A stretch of DNA of 6,955 nucleotides. Source: Deltaproteobacteria bacterium UBA2409. GTDB lineage: Bacteria > Bdellovibrionota_C > UBA2361 > DDRT01. Shown here piece by piece: positions 5,419-6,955 of the stretch. The notes below the pieces were generated by a model, which made no database searches, had not been told where the DNA came from, and was given only the letters and a program-made list of their open reading frames with translations. The stretch spans positions 11,742-18,696 of the forward strand of contig DDRT01000002.1 in assembly GCA_002343185.1 (NCBI GenBank). The letters are read 5' to 3'. The translations under genes were made by a program, and so were the position numbers. Numbering within the stretch: the first letter of the stretch is position 1; each line of letters starts with the position of its first letter.

Positions 5419-5423
5419 ATTTT

Positions 5424-5738
5424 ATGAGCAACGAATTTGATACGGAGATTCTAGGAGATAAGGGATATATCAAGGTTAATGGTGACCTAGATTCTGAGCC
5501 ATCCGGTGAAGCCCTAAGACAGGCGTTTAATGTTCTTTTTGATAAAGGACAGCGCACCATAGTACTAGATCTTTCAGGTGTTCAAATAATTAATTCTTAC
5601 GGCATTGGGAAGGTTCTTACCTGCTATAAGAGGCTTAAATCAGAGAATGGGGTACTTATGGTTAAACCCCTTCAAGGTTTTGTGAAAGAAACCTTTGAGC
5701 TTCTTATGCTTGATAAGCTACTCCCTACTGACGAGTAA
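5424..5738 (+). CDS. STAS-domain anti-sigma-factor antagonist (SpoIIAA/RsbV-like)
   Basis: The 104-aa protein is a single STAS domain of usual length. It has a first strand pair (YIKVNGDLDSEPSGEALRQ, 15-33) and the diagnostic IVLDLSGVQIINSYGIGKVL (46-65), followed by helix and strand elements ending near 100. Ser58 in N-S-Y-G falls at the position of the phosphorylated serine of B. subtilis SpoIIAA (DSSG, Ser58). The switch residue is therefore kept, although the flanking Asp is Asn and the second Ser is Tyr. By family knowledge the unphosphorylated form binds an RsbW-type kinase and frees its client, often a sigma factor. Its likely kinase is the next gene, starting 13 nt after this stop. 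The matching phosphatase is not in the window. Confidence 0.93.
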   Translation: MSNEFDTEILGDKGYIKVNGDLDSEPSGEALRQAFNVLFDKGQRTIVLDLSGVQIINSYGIGKVLTCYKRLKSENGVLMVKPLQGFVKETFELLMLDKLLPTDE

Positions 5739-5743
5739 GGAGG
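5737..5743 (+). promoter_or_regulatory. Ribosome binding site that fixes the kinase start
   Basis: AAGGAGG overlaps the STAS stop codon and lies 8 nt before the GTG at 5752. The nearby ATG at 5750 is in another frame and hits a stop after five codons, so GTG is the working start. Confidence 0.8.
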
Positions 5744-5751
5744 GGAAAGAT

Positions 5752-6597
5752 GTGGGTTCGATCTTAATTCTTGGAGACCAGCAGTTCTTAGAGAGTGATT
5801 GGGTCGATGAAATAAGTGCGGGGGAAGGTCGAGTAACGCTTGCATCTTCTCTCGATCAAACAAGATCAGATACATTTGATATTATCTTCACAAATCTAAG
5901 CCTTCCGACTGAGCCACTTAGTTCTTTAGGAGAGCTTTCTAAAAGAGATTCCGTACTTGTAGTAGCAGAGAAACATCTTAACATAGTTGAGCTTGTAAAA
6001 GGTGGTGCTCACTATGTTCTCTCCGGAAATATTGAACCACAGGACGCAAAATGGGTTTTAGAATCCGCTCTAAGAATCAAGCGTAAAAAACAATTTCCTC
6101 AGCCAGGAACACTTAAAAGTAGATTTGATTTTAACGCATCAGCTCAACCAACAGGTCCTTATCATTTAGCTCTCTTAGATTCACTTGAGGGGATTAAACA
6201 GATCACAAGAGAAGAGAAGATGAAGCTACTTCTTGCCTATCAAGAGGTGATTACCAATGCAATTGATCATGGGTGCCTTGAGTTAGATTCTAGACTAAAA
6301 GAATTTCTTAATTTCGAAGGTGTAGATGCTTTTTCAGTTGAAAAAAAACGAAGACTTGCCGACCCTTACTTTGGAGACAGACGAGTGTTTGTGGAAGCAT
6401 CCTTTTCAGAAGGAACCTTCTCTTTGGTAGTAGAAGATGAAGGTCGGGGATTTTTGCCAAACATATATTTAAAGCTTGAACCGGATAGAGTTTACGGAAG
6501 AGGCTTAGAGCTACTCCAATGTGTAATGGACGAGGTTATTTTCCATAACCACGGCAGAAAAGTTGAGTTAACGAAACGTTATGGCGCTAAAATTTAG
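5752..6597 (+). CDS. Degenerate receiver fused to RsbW/SpoIIAB-type anti-sigma serine kinase
   Basis: The 281-aa protein joins two domains. Residues 1-112 resemble a response-regulator receiver (ILILGDQ first strand, FDIIFTNLSLP third strand, GGAHYVLSGN near the end). The phospho-acceptor Asp is replaced by Asn48 and the usual Lys of the last strand is absent, so it is probably a pseudo-receiver. Residues 135-281 form a GHKL ATPase. The N-box has E165, N169 and H173-G (EVITNAIDHG). The G1 box is DEGRGF (229-234) and the G2 box is GRGLELL (249-255), followed by MDEV. A roughly 30-residue insert precedes the Y-F-GDRRVFVE strand, as in other regulators of this class. It would phosphorylate the STAS serine and bind a sigma factor or other client. 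Start: GTG at 5752, chosen from its ribosome site; an upstream ATG at 5695 lies inside the STAS gene and adds only unrelated residues. Confidence 0.9.
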   Translation: MGSILILGDQQFLESDWVDEISAGEGRVTLASSLDQTRSDTFDIIFTNLSLPTEPLSSLGELSKRDSVLVVAEKHLNIVELVKGGAHYVLSGNIEPQDAKWVLESALRIKRKKQFPQPGTLKSRFDFNASAQPTGPYHLALLDSLEGIKQITREEKMKLLLAYQEVITNAIDHGCLELDSRLKEFLNFEGVDAFSVEKKRRLADPYFGDRRVFVEASFSEGTFSLVVEDEGRGFLPNIYLKLEPDRVYGRGLELLQCVMDEVIFHNHGRKVELTKRYGAKI

Positions 6598-6916
6598 ATT
6601 ACGCGGGCTTTGTGAAACCTTAATTGAACAGGTTCACTGCCCAAGATGTGGAGTGAGTAGCGCAGATGGCGAATCAGTTACAACAGATCTCTCACGAGTC
6701 ACCTTTGAGGGTATAGTCGTTGTCTGTAAATGCAGAAATTGTACTGAAGTATTTGTTCCAGAAAGACAAAGAATGGGCGTAGTTAATAGAAAAAAACTAC
6801 ATGAAGCTGTTGAAAAAGATGCGAAAGATACAGGGGAACCTGTTTTCGCTCAGGCAAGAGATGTAAAATTTCATGTTGAACAGCTTAATGCAAGTAAGAG
6901 AGATGAATTGCATTAG
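6581..6916 (+). CDS. Small zinc-ribbon-like protein of unknown function
   Basis: This 111-aa protein has C20-P-R-C23-G and, 25 residues later, C49-K-C51-R-N-C54, a spacing typical of a zinc ribbon using C20, C23, C51 and C54 (C49 is extra). Hydrophobic strands (VTFEGIVVVCKC, then EVFVPE) lie between and after the pairs, as expected for such a fold. Residues 62-111 are basic and acidic helices without a known motif. It has no membrane segment or signal peptide. It overlaps the kinase gene by 17 nt and has only a weak ribosome site, so it is probably co-expressed with the STAS/kinase pair. It might be a metal-binding adaptor or nucleic-acid-binding protein, but no specific role can be stated. 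The start is the only in-frame ATG before the first Cys pair. Confidence 0.75.
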   Translation: MALKFRLRGLCETLIEQVHCPRCGVSSADGESVTTDLSRVTFEGIVVVCKCRNCTEVFVPERQRMGVVNRKKLHEAVEKDAKDTGEPVFAQARDVKFHVEQLNASKRDELH

Positions 6917-6931
6917 GGGGTTATAATACTT

Positions 6932-6955
6932 AGCCGTGAAGCCGTGAAGCCGTGA
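6932..6955. repeat. 8-bp tandem repeat (AGCCGTGA, three perfect units)
   Basis: AGCCGTGA repeats three times without change (6932-6939, 6940-6947, 6948-6955) and reaches the window edge, so the array may be longer. It starts 15 nt after the zinc-ribbon gene stop, next to a TATAAT (6922-6927) that has no matching -35. It resembles the short tandemly repeated sequences of some bacterial intergenic regions; copy number may vary by slippage. Confidence 0.9.

Larger units (their letters stand above)
5229..5423. promoter_or_regulatory. Divergent intergenic region between the HDOD gene and the STAS operon
   Basis: This AT-rich 195-bp gap serves both genes. Besides the minus-strand sigma-28-like site, a weak plus-strand hexamer pair is TTATCA (5299-5304), 17 bp, TATCTT (5322-5327), each matching the sigma-70 consensus at 4 of 6 positions. 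It would leave a leader of roughly 90 nt. An AGGAG at 5370-5374 has no start codon at suitable distance. I see no strong hairpin or known riboswitch. Confidence 0.45.

Noticed and set aside
5695..5751. Upstream ATG start for the kinase gene
   Set aside because: It lies inside the STAS gene in another frame, and its 19 residues do not belong to a receiver domain. AAGGAGG points to GTG at 5752.
5672..5875. Minus-strand frames opposite the STAS/kinase junction and the similar one at 5327-5560
   Set aside because: They are antisense to domains with clear motifs and lack any support.
6922..6927. Perfect TATAAT as a promoter
   Set aside because: No -35-like hexamer lies 16-18 bp upstream, and no gene start is visible before the window ends.
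6932..6955. CRISPR array
   Set aside because: Units are 8 bp with no spacers between them.

Overview
The window is moderately AT-rich, gene-dense bacterial DNA. Genes are tightly packed with short overlaps, ATGA stop/start junctions and several Shine-Dalgarno sites. No taxon-specific marker is present. HDOD, partner-switching (STAS plus RsbW-type kinase) and sigma-70-like genes, a predicted exported metallo-hydrolase and REP-like palindromes would suit a Gram-negative from the former Deltaproteobacteria or a neighbouring phylum. That placement is inference only.

Left block (1-3912): two divergent gene trains leave a 141-bp promoter region at 2002-2142. The minus-strand train encodes a sigma-70-family protein with an Arg-rich tail, then a ComEC-like metallo-beta-lactamase-fold protein with a signal peptide, then a VanZ-like membrane protein. 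The plus-strand train encodes a second, more divergent sigma-like protein, a 96-aa protein of unknown family whose N-terminal half has a hydrophobic residue at nearly every third position, and a class I SAM-dependent methyltransferase of the macrocin O-methyltransferase-like (MycE-like) type. Both trains run into the same GC-rich palindromic repeat (15-43 and 3877-3912). The copies are inverted relative to each other, and the left one supplies the last codons and stop of the VanZ-like gene.

Middle (4010-5228): a 111-aa orphan gene on the plus strand converges, with an 8-nt overlap, on a minus-strand HDOD-domain gene. The HDOD gene has a possible sigma-28-type promoter just upstream.

Right block (5424-6916): a compact plus-strand operon encodes a STAS anti-sigma-factor antagonist, a fusion of a degenerate receiver to an RsbW/SpoIIAB-type serine kinase, and a small Cys-rich zinc-ribbon-like protein. 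The window ends in an 8-bp tandem repeat at 6932-6955 that may continue outside.

Overall this looks like a regulatory neighbourhood: two sigma-like proteins, one partner-switching pair and an HDOD signalling protein. No phosphatase (SpoIIE/RsbU type) is seen, and nothing in the sequence proves that the kinase/STAS pair acts on either sigma-like protein. I see no tRNA, rRNA, CRISPR array or transposase gene, and no gene-free stretch longer than 300 bases.
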